From: Mycobacterium adipatum
GTDB lineage: Bacteria > Actinomycetota > Actinomycetes > Mycobacteriales > Mycobacteriaceae
Reading direction: 5' to 3'
Assembly: GCF_001644575.1 (NCBI RefSeq)
Contig: NZ_CP015596.1
Location: 4,650,001 to 4,714,000, forward strand
Length of the DNA stretch: 64,000 nucleotides
The stretch's first letter is position 1. Every line of letters starts with the position of its first letter. Below the pieces are notes generated by a model, which saw only the letters and a list, made by a program, of their open reading frames with translations, ran no database searches and was not told the origin of the DNA. The position numbers and the translations under genes were made by a program. This document shows, in pieces, positions 5,808-14,780 of the stretch.

Positions 5808-8651
5808 CTACGCGGGCACGTCGATGCCGCGCGCCGCCAGCCTACGCCGAGACGCCTCGGTGCGGATGGCCTGCGGCCACCAGAACCATTTGCCCAGCAG
5901 GGCGGCGATCGCCGGGGTCATGAACGAGCGCACCACCAGCGTGTCGAAGAGCAGGCCGAGCGCAATCGTGGTGCCGACCTGGGCCATCACCGTCAGGTCG
6001 CTGAACGCGAACGAGGCCATCGTGAACGCGAACACCAGACCCGCCGAGGTGACCACCGACCCGGTGCCGGCCATGGCTCGGATGATGCCGGTCTTCAGCC
6101 CGCCGGGCAGCTCCTCCTTGAACCGGCTCACCAACAGCAGGTTGTAGTCCGAGCCCACCGCCAGCAGCAGGATCACCGACATGGGCAGCACCATCCAGTG
6201 CAGCTCCAGACCGAGGATGTGCTGCCACAGCAACACCGACATGCCGAATGACGCGCCCAACGACAACAGCACCGTGCCGACGATCACCGCGGCCGCCACC
6301 AGTGCCCGGGTGATGAGCAGCATGATCACGAAAATCAATGAGGCGGCGGCGATCCCGGCGATCACCAGATCCCACTGCGCACCGTCGTGCATGTCCTTGT
6401 AGGTGGCCGCGGTGCCGGCGAGAAAGATCTTCGAACCTTCCAGCGGGGTGCCCTTGATAGCCTCCTTGGCGGCCTGCTTGATCGGGTCGACGTGCGCGAT
6501 GCCCTCGGGGGTAGCGGGGTCCCCGTCGTGACTGATGATGAACCGCACCGACTTTCCGTCCGGTGAGATGAAGTTCTCCATGCCGCGCTTGAAGTCTTCG
6601 TTCTCGAAGGCCTCCGGTGGCAGGTAGAAGGAGTCGTCGTTGCGCGCGGCGTCGAAGGCCTCCCCCATCGCCGTCGAGTTGTCCTGCATCGCCGACCCCT
6701 GGTCCTGCATGCCCTTCTGGGTCTGATACATCGTGAGCATCGAGTTCCGCATGTTCTCCATGACGCGGATGTTCTCCGGCATCAGCGCGACCATCTGCGG
6801 CAGCAGGGTGTCCAGGCGCTGCAGGTCCGGGACCAGCTGTTCGACATCGGTTGTCAGCAGGTCGATTCCGTCGAGGGTGTCGAACACCGACCGCATGGTC
6901 GCACACACCGGGATGTCGTAGCAGTGCGGTTCCCAGTAGAAGTAATTCCGGATGGGCCGCAGAAAATCATCGAAATCGGCAATATGGTCCCGCATTTCGG
7001 CGACGTCGAGCGTCATGTCGGTGGTCTTGAGCACCATCGAGTGGGTGGTGGCCGCCATCTGCTCGGTGACCGACGACAACTGCTGCATCGTCTCGATATT
7101 GGTCTGCATATCGTCGGCCTGTTTGAGCATGTCGGCGAACTGGTCCTGGCGGTACTTCTCGTTCATCGTCTGGGTGGCGCCCTGTTGGCTGAGCATGAAC
7201 GGAATCGTGGTGTGCTCGATGGGTTTTCCGTTGGGGCGGGTGATGGTCTGAACCCGCGCGACACCGGGCACAGCCAGGATCCCCTTGGCGATCTTGTTGA
7301 TCACCAGGAAGTCGGCGGGGTTGCGCAGATCCCGGTCGCTTTCCACCATCAGCAGTTCGGGGTTCATCCGCGCCGCACCGAAATGCCGTTCGGCAGCTTC
7401 GTATCCGACGTTCGCCGACAGGTCGGCGGGCAGATAGCGACGCGCGTCGTAGTTCGTCCTGTAGCCGGGCAGGGTGATCAGACCGATGATCGCCAGCGCC
7501 AGGCTGGCGACCAGGATCGGGCCGGGCCAGCGCACCACGGTGACCCCGATGCGGCGCCACCCCCGGGAGCGGATGGCCCGCTTGGGTTCGAACCGGCCGA
7601 ACCGGCTCCCGATCGTGATGACCGCCGGCCCCAGTGTCAGCGCCGCGAGCACCGCGACCAGGGTGCCGATCGCGCACGGTACGCCCATGGTCTGGAAGTA
7701 GGGCAGCCGGGTGAACGACAGGCACAGCATGGCGCCGGCAATGGTGAGGCCCGAGCCCAGCACGACATGCGCGGTGCCACCGAACATGCTGTAGTAGGCC
7801 CGCTCCCGGTCCTCACCGGCCCCGCGCGCCTCCTGATAGCGGCCGACGGCGAAGATCGCGTAGTCGGTGCCCGCCGCGATGATCATCAGCGTCAACAGGT
7901 TCACCGCGAACGTCGAGAGCCCGATGACGCCGACATTGGCCAGGAATGCCACCACACCCCGGGCGGCGCCGAGTTCGACGAACACCATCAGCAGGATCAG
8001 GATGGTGGTGCCGATGGAGCGGTACACGATGAGCAGCATCAGCAGGATGACACCGAGGGTGATCATGGTGACCTTGGCGATGCTCTTGTCGCCGGCATGG
8101 TGCTGATCGGAGATCAGGGGCGCACCGCCGGTGACGAACACCTGCAGTCCGGGTGGCGGCGGAGTTGCGGCCACGATATCGCGGACCGCCTGCACCGACT
8201 CGTTGGCCAGCGTCTCGCCCTGGTTGCCGTGCAGGTAGAGCTGGACGTACGCGGATTTGCCGTCAGCGCTCTGGGCGCCCGCGGCGGTCAGGGTGTCCCC
8301 CCAGAAGTCGGCCACGTGCTGGATGTGGGCGGGGTCGGCCTCGAACTTGTCGATCAGACCGTCGTAGTAGTGGTGGGCCTCGGCGCCGAGGGGTTGGTCG
8401 CCCTCGAGCACCACCATGGCATTGCTGTCGGAGTCGAACTCGTCGAAATTGGCGCCGATGCGCTTCATCGAGATCATCGCCGGCGCGTCCTTGGCGCTCA
8501 GCCCGACGGTGTTGGCCTCGCCGACCTCTTCCAGCGAAGGCACCAGAACGTTCGAGGCGACGGTCAGCACCAACCAGCCGACCAGGATGGGCACCGCGAG
8601 GGCGCGGACGAGGTGCGCGATCCTGGATCGCTGGGCGTTCGTGGCATTCAT
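5808..8651 (-). CDS. MmpL-family RND transporter
   Basis: 947 residues, the usual size of mycobacterial MmpL proteins, which export lipids or siderophores across the inner membrane using the proton gradient. One N-terminal membrane helix is followed by a periplasmic domain ([20 protein letters not shown] is a conserved MmpL stretch), two MMPL membrane blocks and a second large loop containing [14 protein letters not shown]. The Asp-Tyr pairs of the proton relay are seen in [13 protein letters not shown] (263-264) and [12 protein letters not shown] near the C-terminus. It most resembles the MmpL4/MmpL5 group. No MmpS partner gene is adjacent. Start ATG; 248 bases separate it from the divergent gene at 8900. 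Confidence 0.93.
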   Translation of the reverse strand: MNATNAQRSRIAHLVRALAVPILVGWLVLTVASNVLVPSLEEVGEANTVGLSAKDAPAMISMKRIGANFDEFDSDSNAMVVLEGDQPLGAEAHHYYDGLIDKFEADPAHIQHVADFWGDTLTAAGAQSADGKSAYVQLYLHGNQGETLANESVQAVRDIVAATPPPPGLQVFVTGGAPLISDQHHAGDKSIAKVTMITLGVILLMLLIVYRSIGTTILILLMVFVELGAARGVVAFLANVGVIGLSTFAVNLLTLMIIAAGTDYAIFAVGRYQEARGAGEDRERAYYSMFGGTAHVVLGSGLTIAGAMLCLSFTRLPYFQTMGVPCAIGTLVAVLAALTLGPAVITIGSRFGRFEPKRAIRSRGWRRIGVTVVRWPGPILVASLALAIIGLITLPGYRTNYDARRYLPADLSANVGYEAAERHFGAARMNPELLMVESDRDLRNPADFLVINKIAKGILAVPGVARVQTITRPNGKPIEHTTIPFMLSQQGATQTMNEKYRQDQFADMLKQADDMQTNIETMQQLSSVTEQMAATTHSMVLKTTDMTLDVAEMRDHIADFDDFLRPIRNYFYWEPHCYDIPVCATMRSVFDTLDGIDLLTTDVEQLVPDLQRLDTLLPQMVALMPENIRVMENMRNSMLTMYQTQKGMQDQGSAMQDNSTAMGEAFDAARNDDSFYLPPEAFENEDFKRGMENFISPDGKSVRFIISHDGDPATPEGIAHVDPIKQAAKEAIKGTPLEGSKIFLAGTAATYKDMHDGAQWDLVIAGIAAASLIFVIMLLITRALVAAAVIVGTVLLSLGASFGMSVLLWQHILGLELHWMVLPMSVILLLAVGSDYNLLLVSRFKEELPGGLKTGIIRAMAGTGSVVTSAGLVFAFTMASFAFSDLTVMAQVGTTIALGLLFDTLVVRSFMTPAIAALLGKWFWWPQAIRTEASRRRLAARGIDVPA

Positions 8652-8688
8652 GAAGTGGGGCCCGTCGTTCTACAGAATCGCTATCGCG

Positions 8689-8699
8689 CGTAATTTACG
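8689..8699. promoter_or_regulatory. Small AT-rich dyad CGTAATTTACG upstream of mmpL
   Basis: Five-base arms around one central base, 38 bases upstream of the mmpL ATG in the most AT-rich part of the divergent spacer. It may be part of a promoter or operator. The rest of the spacer (8652-8899) shows nothing else I can support. Confidence 0.25.
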
Positions 8700-8899
8700 T
8701 AGCCCGTTTAATCATTAGCAAGCCATACGGACAATTGACAGCAATCTCACAGACTCGGGCCACAGGTCGCCGGGCGACCATCCCGGCCATGCACAAGGGC
8801 AAGCGACGGGCGAAGCCGGGGCGCGCGAACTGAGCCGTTTCCCGAACGCCCGGCGAGTTACCCCACTTCGTCATCCGGACGTCGTAGGTTCGAAGCACT

Positions 8900-9439
8900 A
8901 TGGCGAACAACGGTCCCCCCGAGAACCCGGGCTACTACTCCGATGACGAACCGACGCAGTACGCCGCGAACTACAGCGACTACACCCAGCCGTATCCCGC
9001 GGGCGACCCGTACACCGGCGGCGAACCCCCCGAGCCGCCGCTGCCCTGGTACCGCAAGCCCGCCGCGCTGGTCGTGATCGGCGCGGTGGCGGCGCTGGTG
9101 CTCGCCGGCGCCATCTGGGGCATCATCACCGCCCTGGGCGACGACTCGTCGCCGTCGACCATCACGACGACCACCACCACATCGGAAGCAGCCACCACGA
9201 CCGCGGTGGCGCCGGTGCCGACCGAGACGGTCACGGCCACCCCGGAAACCACCACCACGACCGCGCCGACCACCACCACAACCACGACCACCACGCCGCC
9301 GACCACCACGACGACCACGACCACCACCACGACGACCACGCCGAGCACATCGGTGAGCACGAGTATCAGCACCGTCACCGAAACGCAGACCGAGACCCAG
9401 ACCGTGACACCCGAGCCGCCGGCCGAGGACAACGGCTGA
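8900..9439 (+). CDS. Single-pass membrane protein with a long Thr-rich extracytoplasmic tail
   Basis: 179 residues. A Pro/Tyr/Asp-rich N-terminus of about 55 residues (likely cytoplasmic) precedes one membrane helix (AALVVIGAVAALVLAGAIWGI, about 58-78). The rest is almost entirely Thr with some Pro, Ser and Val, encoded by ACC/ACG/ACA repeats. There are no Cys residues and no enzymatic motif. Thr-rich regions outside the mycobacterial membrane are often O-mannosylated or wall-spanning, so a cell-envelope role is likely, but this is inference. A 14-bp-arm hairpin follows at 9446-9508. Confidence 0.75.
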   Translation: MANNGPPENPGYYSDDEPTQYAANYSDYTQPYPAGDPYTGGEPPEPPLPWYRKPAALVVIGAVAALVLAGAIWGIITALGDDSSPSTITTTTTTSEAATTTAVAPVPTETVTATPETTTTTAPTTTTTTTTTPPTTTTTTTTTTTTTPSTSVSTSISTVTETQTETQTVTPEPPAEDNG

Positions 9440-9445
9440 CACCCT

Positions 9446-9508
9446 CGCCCAGCGTTGGCCGGTGTGCGAGTTCGCGCGAAGATCTCGGGCATAAGCCAAC
9501 GTTGGGCG
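9446..9508. repeat. Long imperfect hairpin H
   Basis: Left arm 9446-9459 (CGCCCAGCGTTGGC) pairs with right arm 9495-9508 with one mismatch; the loop is 35 bases. The loop read on the minus strand contains ACTCGCAC, the core shared with hairpins at 20443, 21418 and 56106. It may act as a terminator for the gene at 8900, but no T-run follows. Confidence 0.5.
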
Positions 9509-9575
9509 CACAGTAGGGCCACAGTTGCGTCACGGCCGGTTCCGAACCGCCCGCACCGCTGGTTGTATCGACCCG

Positions 9576-9902
9576 ATGGGGACCCTCGCGCTCGTCATCG
9601 GGGTCGCCGTGATTGCCGCGCTGGGCGGCTACCTGGTCGGTCGCCGTCCGCGCCGGGCCCGCCGAGTGTTCATCGCCGGCTTCGTCTGCGGGTCGGCGGC
9701 CGGATCAATCCTGCAGGGTCGACGTCGCCGGCTGGCGAATCACGCGTTGCGCCGGGTCGTCGGCGGCGGGGTCGCCGTGGGCCCCAGAAGGTCGGTGCCG
9801 CTGTTCGATGAGGTGCGCCGCCACCGCCCGTACAGCGGCAACTCCCGCAAGGACTCCCATGACCATCGCCGGGCAAGGAACCGGACGACCGTCCGGACAT
9901 AG
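9576..9902 (+). CDS. Putative small membrane protein, Arg-rich
   Basis: An ORF of 108 residues from the ATG at 9576. Two hydrophobic segments are visible, TLALVIGVAVIAALGGYLVG and VFIAGFVCGSAAGSI, separated by an Arg-rich turn (RRPRRARR). The following tail is very basic. It overlaps the convergent gene at 9740-10345 by 163 bases; the overlapping part is the low-complexity tail, so a true shorter protein or a shadow ORF is possible. No good ribosome-binding site is seen. Function unknown. Confidence 0.4.
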   Translation: MGTLALVIGVAVIAALGGYLVGRRPRRARRVFIAGFVCGSAAGSILQGRRRRLANHALRRVVGGGVAVGPRRSVPLFDEVRRHRPYSGNSRKDSHDHRRARNRTTVRT

Positions 9903-10345
9903 CGACTGGTCTCGGAGTACCACCGCCATTCGTAGAGCCGCCCACCCGCCAATCGCTGCGCAAGCGCTTCGGATTCGACGCCCTGCAAATACGGCCGGAC
10001 CCACGTCACCATCACCCAGGCCTGCCCGGCGTCGGGAAGCCGGAACGTCCACTCGATCGGCGCGTCACCGGCGGCCATGGTGTGCCGCACCGCCGGTGAC
10101 TCGACGCCCTGTGCGCCGAAGAGTGCGACCGTGACGTTGTGGAAGACGCCGGGCCCACCGACCTCGAAACGCACCCGGTGCTCGTCGCCGTCACGTGTGA
10201 CCGAGAACGCCACCAACCCGCCCACCGCGACGTAGCGGGAAAAGACCAGCGCGCCGCCGACCATGAGGATCCGGCGTGCGGCGAGCAGCATCGTGAAGGT
10301 CGCAACGGTCAGCGCGACGACGCTCCACATGAGATCCACGCGCAC
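9740..10345 (-). CDS. Conserved membrane protein of unknown function
   Basis: 201 residues from a GTG; an ATG at 10330 is an alternative. The N-terminus has two membrane segments (LMWSVVALTVATFTMLLAAR and VGGALVFSRYVAVGGLVAFS). They are followed by a beta-rich soluble part with VRFEVGGPGVFHNVTVALFG and APIEWTFRLPDAGQAWVMVT. The tail is basic. I do not recognise the family. It follows the alpha/beta hydrolase gene on the same strand after 23 bases, so the two are probably co-transcribed. Confidence 0.6.
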   Translation of the reverse strand: MRVDLMWSVVALTVATFTMLLAARRILMVGGALVFSRYVAVGGLVAFSVTRDGDEHRVRFEVGGPGVFHNVTVALFGAQGVESPAVRHTMAAGDAPIEWTFRLPDAGQAWVMVTWVRPYLQGVESEALAQRLAGGRLYEWRWYSETSRYVRTVVRFLARRWSWESLRELPLYGRWRRTSSNSGTDLLGPTATPPPTTRRNA

Positions 10346-10368
10346 AGCGTGTCAGACGATCCCCGCGG

Positions 10369-11277
10369 TTACCGCGCCGCACCGATGAATTCGACGCCGG
10401 CGTTGATCGCGGCCCGGTGCCGCAGGATCCGGTAGTGCGCCAATCGGCCCAGCCCGCGGGTGGTCACCAGCTCCATACCCGGCCAGACACCGAGGAGTTC
10501 CTGGCTGTAGCGATAGGGCGCGTCCGGGTCGTCGGGGTCGTGGATCACCAGCAGCGGGGTCGCGGCGGCAAGGGTGGACCCGATGACACCGAGGTCGGTC
10601 TCGTGCAGTGGCATCTCGATGCGCTTGGCGAGCCGGCGATGCAGCCCGTCGCGGATGCGCGGGCCGAACCCGTGCCGTTCGGCGAACAAGTCCAGGTAGT
10701 AGTCGAAGTCGCCCATCGGCGCCAGGAACACCAGGCGTTCGATATCGGCGCCGCGGGTCAGCGCCAGCGCGGCGGCCTTGGCGCCCAGCGAGTGCGCGAC
10801 GACCGCCCGCGCCGGGCCGTGCGTGCGCACGAACGCGGTGACGGCCTCGGTGCACTCGACGAGGTGGGTGCGGCCCGGGGCCAGCGCGCCGGTGTCGGAA
10901 TCGTTGTGCGCCGGGAGGTCGAACGCGATGACACGGTGTCCGGCCTGCACGAGGGGTTTGACGAAGACGCCGAGGTGCGCGCGGCAACCGCCCCAGCCGT
11001 GCACCAGATACACCGTGGGTCCCTGCCCCCAGGCCTCCCCTGCCACCCGGTGCCCCGACCAGTACGCCTCGACGGGTTCACTCGGGGGAACCCCGGGTGG
11101 CATGCGCAGGCTGGCGTCGACATCCGGCGGCGTGCACCACAACTCGGTGGCCCACCGGGCCCCGATCGCCGGGGCGAACCGCTCCAGCAGGCCCAGCGCC
11201 CGGCGGATGCGGGGCTCGACCGGCGGCTCGATCCCCGACCCGGCCTGGGTGGCCGGCTGCGTGCTGTCACCGACCAT
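10369..11277 (-). CDS. Alpha/beta hydrolase
   Basis: 302 residues from the ATG at 11277; a TTG one codon upstream is also possible. The fold is clear: oxyanion motif VYLVHGWGG, nucleophile elbow VVAHSLGAKAAALALT (Ala-x-Ser-x-Gly rather than Gly-x-Ser-x-Gly), acid loop VIHDPDDPDAPY and C-terminal His in GRLAHYRIL. It hydrolyses an ester, amide or similar bond; the substrate cannot be told. No signal peptide, so it is cytoplasmic. The membrane protein at 9740-10345 follows closely. Confidence 0.85.
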   Translation of the reverse strand: MVGDSTQPATQAGSGIEPPVEPRIRRALGLLERFAPAIGARWATELWCTPPDVDASLRMPPGVPPSEPVEAYWSGHRVAGEAWGQGPTVYLVHGWGGCRAHLGVFVKPLVQAGHRVIAFDLPAHNDSDTGALAPGRTHLVECTEAVTAFVRTHGPARAVVAHSLGAKAAALALTRGADIERLVFLAPMGDFDYYLDLFAERHGFGPRIRDGLHRRLAKRIEMPLHETDLGVIGSTLAAATPLLVIHDPDDPDAPYRYSQELLGVWPGMELVTTRGLGRLAHYRILRHRAAINAGVEFIGAAR

Positions 11278-11391
11278 CAAACGTTCCCTCTCCCCATGGC
11301 GCCGATCCTAAATGCGGGTGTCCGCCGTGCTCATACCCGCCCGACGTCGGTTATTCACCGCCGCCATGACGAAAACCGCAGCCACAACGAA

Positions 11392-11424
11392 GAACAGGCC
11401 AGGGCGGGTGGCCCTGGCCTGTTC
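11392..11424 (-). terminator. Terminator hairpin downstream of ssrA
   Basis: GAACAGGCCAGGG pairs with CCCTGGCCTGTTC: a 13-bp perfect stem with a 7-base loop, directly after the 3' end of the tmRNA gene on the minus strand. The T-run is weak (TTCGTTG), as is common in mycobacteria. Confidence 0.75.
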
Positions 11425-11428
11425 TCTG

Positions 11429-11800
11429 TGGTGGAGCTGCCGGGAATTGAACCCGGGTCCTACGGCATTCCCTCAAGGCTTCTCCGTGCGCAGTCCGCTA
11501 TGCCTCTACTCGGATCTCCTGATCACGCCGACAAGTCAGGATGACGATCCCAGTCGCTGTTTGATGTCCCCACGGTTCCCGCGACCGAACCCGTGGGTGG
11601 GTCCCTCTAGCTGATGCCAGGATCCGGGCCGAGGGCGCTCCCGGTCTGACAGACACGCAGTCGCTACTTAGGCAGCGAGGGCGTAGTCGCGCTGATTGGA
11701 ATCGGCGCTTAATTGGTTGCAACGACGCTTACGGTGGTCTCTTGCCTGCACCGGCACGCTTCCCTTGATTCGATGCGCGAAGTCGAAACCGTTCAGCCCC
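11429..11800 (-). ncRNA. ssrA: tmRNA (ssrA)
   Basis: On the minus strand the RNA starts GGGGCTGAACGGTTTCGAC and ends with a tRNA-like T arm (GGTTCAATTCC) and GCAGCTCCACCA. The 5' GGGGCTG pairs with 3' CAGCTCC as an acceptor stem. The tag frame (11668-11706, minus) encodes ADSNQRDYALAA and a TAA, one residue different from the M. tuberculosis tag as I recall it (ADSHQRDYALAA). The length of 372 nt is normal. It rescues stalled ribosomes together with SmpB, encoded nearby at 14280. Confidence 0.96.
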
Positions 11801-11833
11801 TCGCACCCCCGCCGACGTTCGGCAGGACACTCC

Positions 11834-11839
11834 ATCATA
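11834..11839 (-). promoter_or_regulatory. Candidate -10 box of the ssrA promoter (TATGAT)
   Basis: TATGAT on the minus strand lies 34 bases upstream of the mature tmRNA 5' end, leaving a short leader that RNase P would remove. No convincing -35 box at 17 bases. Confidence 0.45.
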
Positions 11840-11865
11840 GCGCTCCCGCCGACAACCGCCAGTGA

Positions 11866-14139
11866 TTAAGCCTGGCCCTGCACCATGGCCAGCGATTCGA
11901 CGAGTTCGGACACCGGCACCGGGCGTCCGTACAGGTGCCCCTGCGCCAGCCGGCCGCCGGCCCGGGACACCATATCGGCCTGCTCGACGGTCTCCACGCC
12001 CTCGGCGATGACGTCCAGCCCCAGGTCGTCGCACAACTTGATCACCGACCGGTACAGCGTCTGATCCCGCGCCGGGTTGCTGCCGGAGGCCAGGCTGCGG
12101 TCCAGTTTCACGATGTCCACGGGCAGCGCGTGCAAATAGGTCAGCGAGCTGAACCCCGACCCGAAATCGTCGAGTGCCACCTTGACGCCCAGTTCACCGA
12201 ACCGGCGGATCTGCCGGGCGGCCCGTTCGAGGTCCACGATGGGCATCGTCTCGGTGATCTCCAGCACCAGCCGGTCGCGCGGGATCTGGTAGCGCTCCAG
12301 CACCTCGCGCACCTGCACCTCGAACGCCGGGTTGCCCAACCGTGCCCCGCCGATGTTGACGTGGATGTCCAGTTCCAGGCCACGCCCACGCACCTCCCGG
12401 CACGCCTGGTCGAGGACCAAGGCGTCGAAGTCGGCGCCCAACCCGGCCGCCTCGGTGTCCGCGACGAAGGTCTCCGCGGAGATGTCGATCCCGTTGGCCG
12501 CCGTCCACCGGGCCAGTGCCTCCACCGCCACCGGCGTCCCACCGGCGAGCTGCACGACGGGCTGATAGACGAGCCGGAAGCCCGGTGGCGGTTCCCCTCT
12601 CGCGATGCGCAACAGTGTCGGGAAGTCGACCACCGCACCCGAGGACGGTGCATAGACGACGGCGGTGTCCTTGCCCATCCGCTTACCCGCATACATCGAG
12701 ATGTCGGCCTGGCGCAGCAGATCGTCAGACGTCTGCGGCAACCCGTGCAGATCGGGCCGCACCAGCCCCATGCTGGCCTTAACCCGGAGCGACGAACCGT
12801 GCACCGGGAACGGCTCACGCAATGCGCTCCGTAGTCGCTCGGCGGCCGCCTCGAGCTGCCCGCCGCGGTCGTCGGCATCCTCGATCAAGATCGCGAACTC
12901 GTCACCGCCGATCCTCGCCAGAGTGTCACCCTCGGCCACGAAGCGCGCCAGCCGCTGCCCGACCGCGCACAGCAATTCGTCCCCCGCGGCGTGGCCGTAC
13001 CGGTCGTTGACTTCCTTGAAATCGTCCAGGTCGATGAAGATCAGCACGAACTGCCCGTGCCGCATGGCCGCGTCGAGCCGCAGCGCGAACAGGGTCCGGT
13101 TCGGCAGCCCGGTCAACGCGTCATGGTGCACTTGATGGGCCAGGCCACGCTGGGCCCAGTACAGCCATTGCGTCAGTGACCGCTGCGCCCGCGTCGCAAG
13201 TACCTGCCGGGTGGCCACCAGCGCCACCATCGCCACCGTCAGGCAGGCCGCGGCAATGGACAGCTCACGGTCGATGTAGAGGTGGAAGGTGAACAGCACT
13301 GCGACGCCGAGGAACCCCACATAGGGCAGCAGCAACTGCGGCCAGTCCTGGCGGCGCAGCGCCACATCCTCCGGCAGCGGCGAGGTCGGCAGGAAGGCGA
13401 AACCGGTGAGCGCCGGGCCGACGATCAGACCGATTCCGACCCACAACTGCGCGTCGGTCATGTCCACCGATCGCAGATACGCGAGCAGCCTGTTGGACAC
13501 CCCCATCAGCAGCAGGCCCCCGGCGAGCAGCAGGTAGTTCGTCCGATTCGGGCGGGCCGGGTCATAGATGGTGGCGATCAGCATCACGGTGCCAATCACG
13601 AAGATCTCGGCACCGATGAACGTGACGTCGAGCAGGCGCGTCACGGGCCCGGACGCCGCGAACCTGGTACCGAGATCGCTCATCACCGCAAGGATCAAGA
13701 AGGCCAGGCCGGCGATGACACCGTCGAGCACGTTGGTCACGAACGGTTGCCGCCGCGGACTGCCGGGCGGGGCCGTCACGCCGCCGCTGGATCGCACCAG
13801 CAGGGCCACCGCCGTGAACACCAGCACCGGTAGCGACATGTAGATGACCCTCGCCAGCACCGGCGCCCAGTCGGCCACGTGCAGCCGCCACAGTGTCTGG
13901 CCGAGCACCCAGTTCACCAATGCGGCGACGAACACCAGCCGCCACCAGCGTTCGGTACCGCGCTGGCGGCGTGCGACGGTCAGCCCGCACACGATGGCGG
14001 CCACCCCGACGCCGACCTGCAACACGTGCTCGACGACGCCCGCCACCGACTTGCCCCACAGCGCCATCGCGTTGACCGCTGCCAGGGTGAAGACCCCGGC
14101 GAGCACGAGTAAACGGAGACGCGAGTGTCCTAGTGTCAC
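11866..14139 (-). CDS. Membrane-bound GGDEF-EAL c-di-GMP signalling protein
   Basis: 757 residues from a GTG. About eight or more hydrophobic segments fill residues 5-310, followed by a GGDEF diguanylate cyclase domain (GGDEF at 411-415) and an EAL phosphodiesterase domain (EAL at 540-542). EAL catalytic features are present: HVNIGG, LVLEITET, ALDDFGSG, VDIVKLD, IAEGVET and AQGHLYG. The RxxD feedback-inhibition site expected before GGDEF is missing (AEGD instead). Both activities could therefore be functional, with the membrane part sensing a signal. It lies between ssrA and smpB on the same strand. M. tuberculosis encodes a single protein of this general type, as I recall, so an equivalent role is plausible. 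Confidence 0.93.
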   Translation of the reverse strand: MTLGHSRLRLLVLAGVFTLAAVNAMALWGKSVAGVVEHVLQVGVGVAAIVCGLTVARRQRGTERWWRLVFVAALVNWVLGQTLWRLHVADWAPVLARVIYMSLPVLVFTAVALLVRSSGGVTAPPGSPRRQPFVTNVLDGVIAGLAFLILAVMSDLGTRFAASGPVTRLLDVTFIGAEIFVIGTVMLIATIYDPARPNRTNYLLLAGGLLLMGVSNRLLAYLRSVDMTDAQLWVGIGLIVGPALTGFAFLPTSPLPEDVALRRQDWPQLLLPYVGFLGVAVLFTFHLYIDRELSIAAACLTVAMVALVATRQVLATRAQRSLTQWLYWAQRGLAHQVHHDALTGLPNRTLFALRLDAAMRHGQFVLIFIDLDDFKEVNDRYGHAAGDELLCAVGQRLARFVAEGDTLARIGGDEFAILIEDADDRGGQLEAAAERLRSALREPFPVHGSSLRVKASMGLVRPDLHGLPQTSDDLLRQADISMYAGKRMGKDTAVVYAPSSGAVVDFPTLLRIARGEPPPGFRLVYQPVVQLAGGTPVAVEALARWTAANGIDISAETFVADTEAAGLGADFDALVLDQACREVRGRGLELDIHVNIGGARLGNPAFEVQVREVLERYQIPRDRLVLEITETMPIVDLERAARQIRRFGELGVKVALDDFGSGFSSLTYLHALPVDIVKLDRSLASGSNPARDQTLYRSVIKLCDDLGLDVIAEGVETVEQADMVSRAGGRLAQGHLYGRPVPVSELVESLAMVQGQA

Positions 14140-14279
14140 CCATCCTCCCCGTACGTGGTGGGGCGCACTATATCGCTGTCACCGTTGAGACCCACGCGAA
14201 TACGACCATGCTGGACCCATGACGGCGTCGGGATCGGCTCCGCACCGGAGAGCCTGACGGAGTGCGTCGAGCGGCGCGG

Positions 14280-14777
14280 TCAGACCATGCCCTTGTTGCG
14301 CCGGCCCAGCTCGCGGATGATCTCCCGGTCGGCGTCGCGCTTGGCCAGATCCTGACGCTTGTCGCGGGCCTCTTTACCGCGGGCCAGCGCGAGTTCGACC
14401 TTGACCTTGCCGTCGGAGAAATACAACGACAGCGGCACCAGGGTCAGGTTGCCGTCGCGGATCTTGCCGACCAGATTGTCGATCTGGCTGCGGTGCATCA
14501 GCAGCTTGCGGTTGCGCCGCGGCGCGTGGTTGGTCCAGGTGCCGTGGTGATACTCGGCGATGTGCAGGTTGCGCAGCCAGATCTCACCGTCGTCGACGGT
14601 GGCGAACGCATCCGCCAGCGACGCCTGCCCCTCCCGCAGGCTCTTCACCTCGGTGCCGACCAGCATGATGCCGGCCTCGTACACATCCAGGATCGAATAG
14701 TTGTGGCGCGCCTTGCGATTGGTCGCCACCACGTGGTTGTTGGCCTTTTCGGCGGCTTTGTCGGGTTTTTTCGCCAT
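14280..14777 (-). CDS. smpB: SsrA-binding protein SmpB
   Basis: 165 residues. Characteristic stretches are [40 protein letters not shown] and [24 protein letters not shown] (here [20 protein letters not shown]). The tail is basic with [19 protein letters not shown]. SmpB binds tmRNA and places it in the ribosomal A site of stalled ribosomes. It is the last gene of the ftsE-ftsX-smpB run (3-base gap after ftsX), the order known in mycobacteria. Confidence 0.97.
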   Translation of the reverse strand: MAKKPDKAAEKANNHVVATNRKARHNYSILDVYEAGIMLVGTEVKSLREGQASLADAFATVDDGEIWLRNLHIAEYHHGTWTNHAPRRNRKLLMHRSQIDNLVGKIRDGNLTLVPLSLYFSDGKVKVELALARGKEARDKRQDLAKRDADREIIRELGRRNKGMV

Positions 14778-14780
14778 CTT

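Noticed and set aside
6924..8693. 589-residue ORF antisense to mmpL
   Set aside because: It is a high-GC shadow frame: rich in Asp, His, Gly, Arg and Gln with no domain, and the mmpL frame is unambiguous.
9240..9350. Simple-sequence ACC/ACG repeats that look like a tandem array
   Set aside because: They are in-frame Thr codons of a coding region, not a CRISPR array: no fixed-length spacers and no cas genes.
8980..9522. Val-rich 180-residue ORF on the minus strand
   Set aside because: Poly-Val is the antisense reading of the Thr-codon repeats of the gene at 8900.
11429..11460. tRNA-like T arm and CCA end suggesting a separate tRNA
   Set aside because: It is the 3' domain of the tmRNA; no complete tRNA cloverleaf is present.
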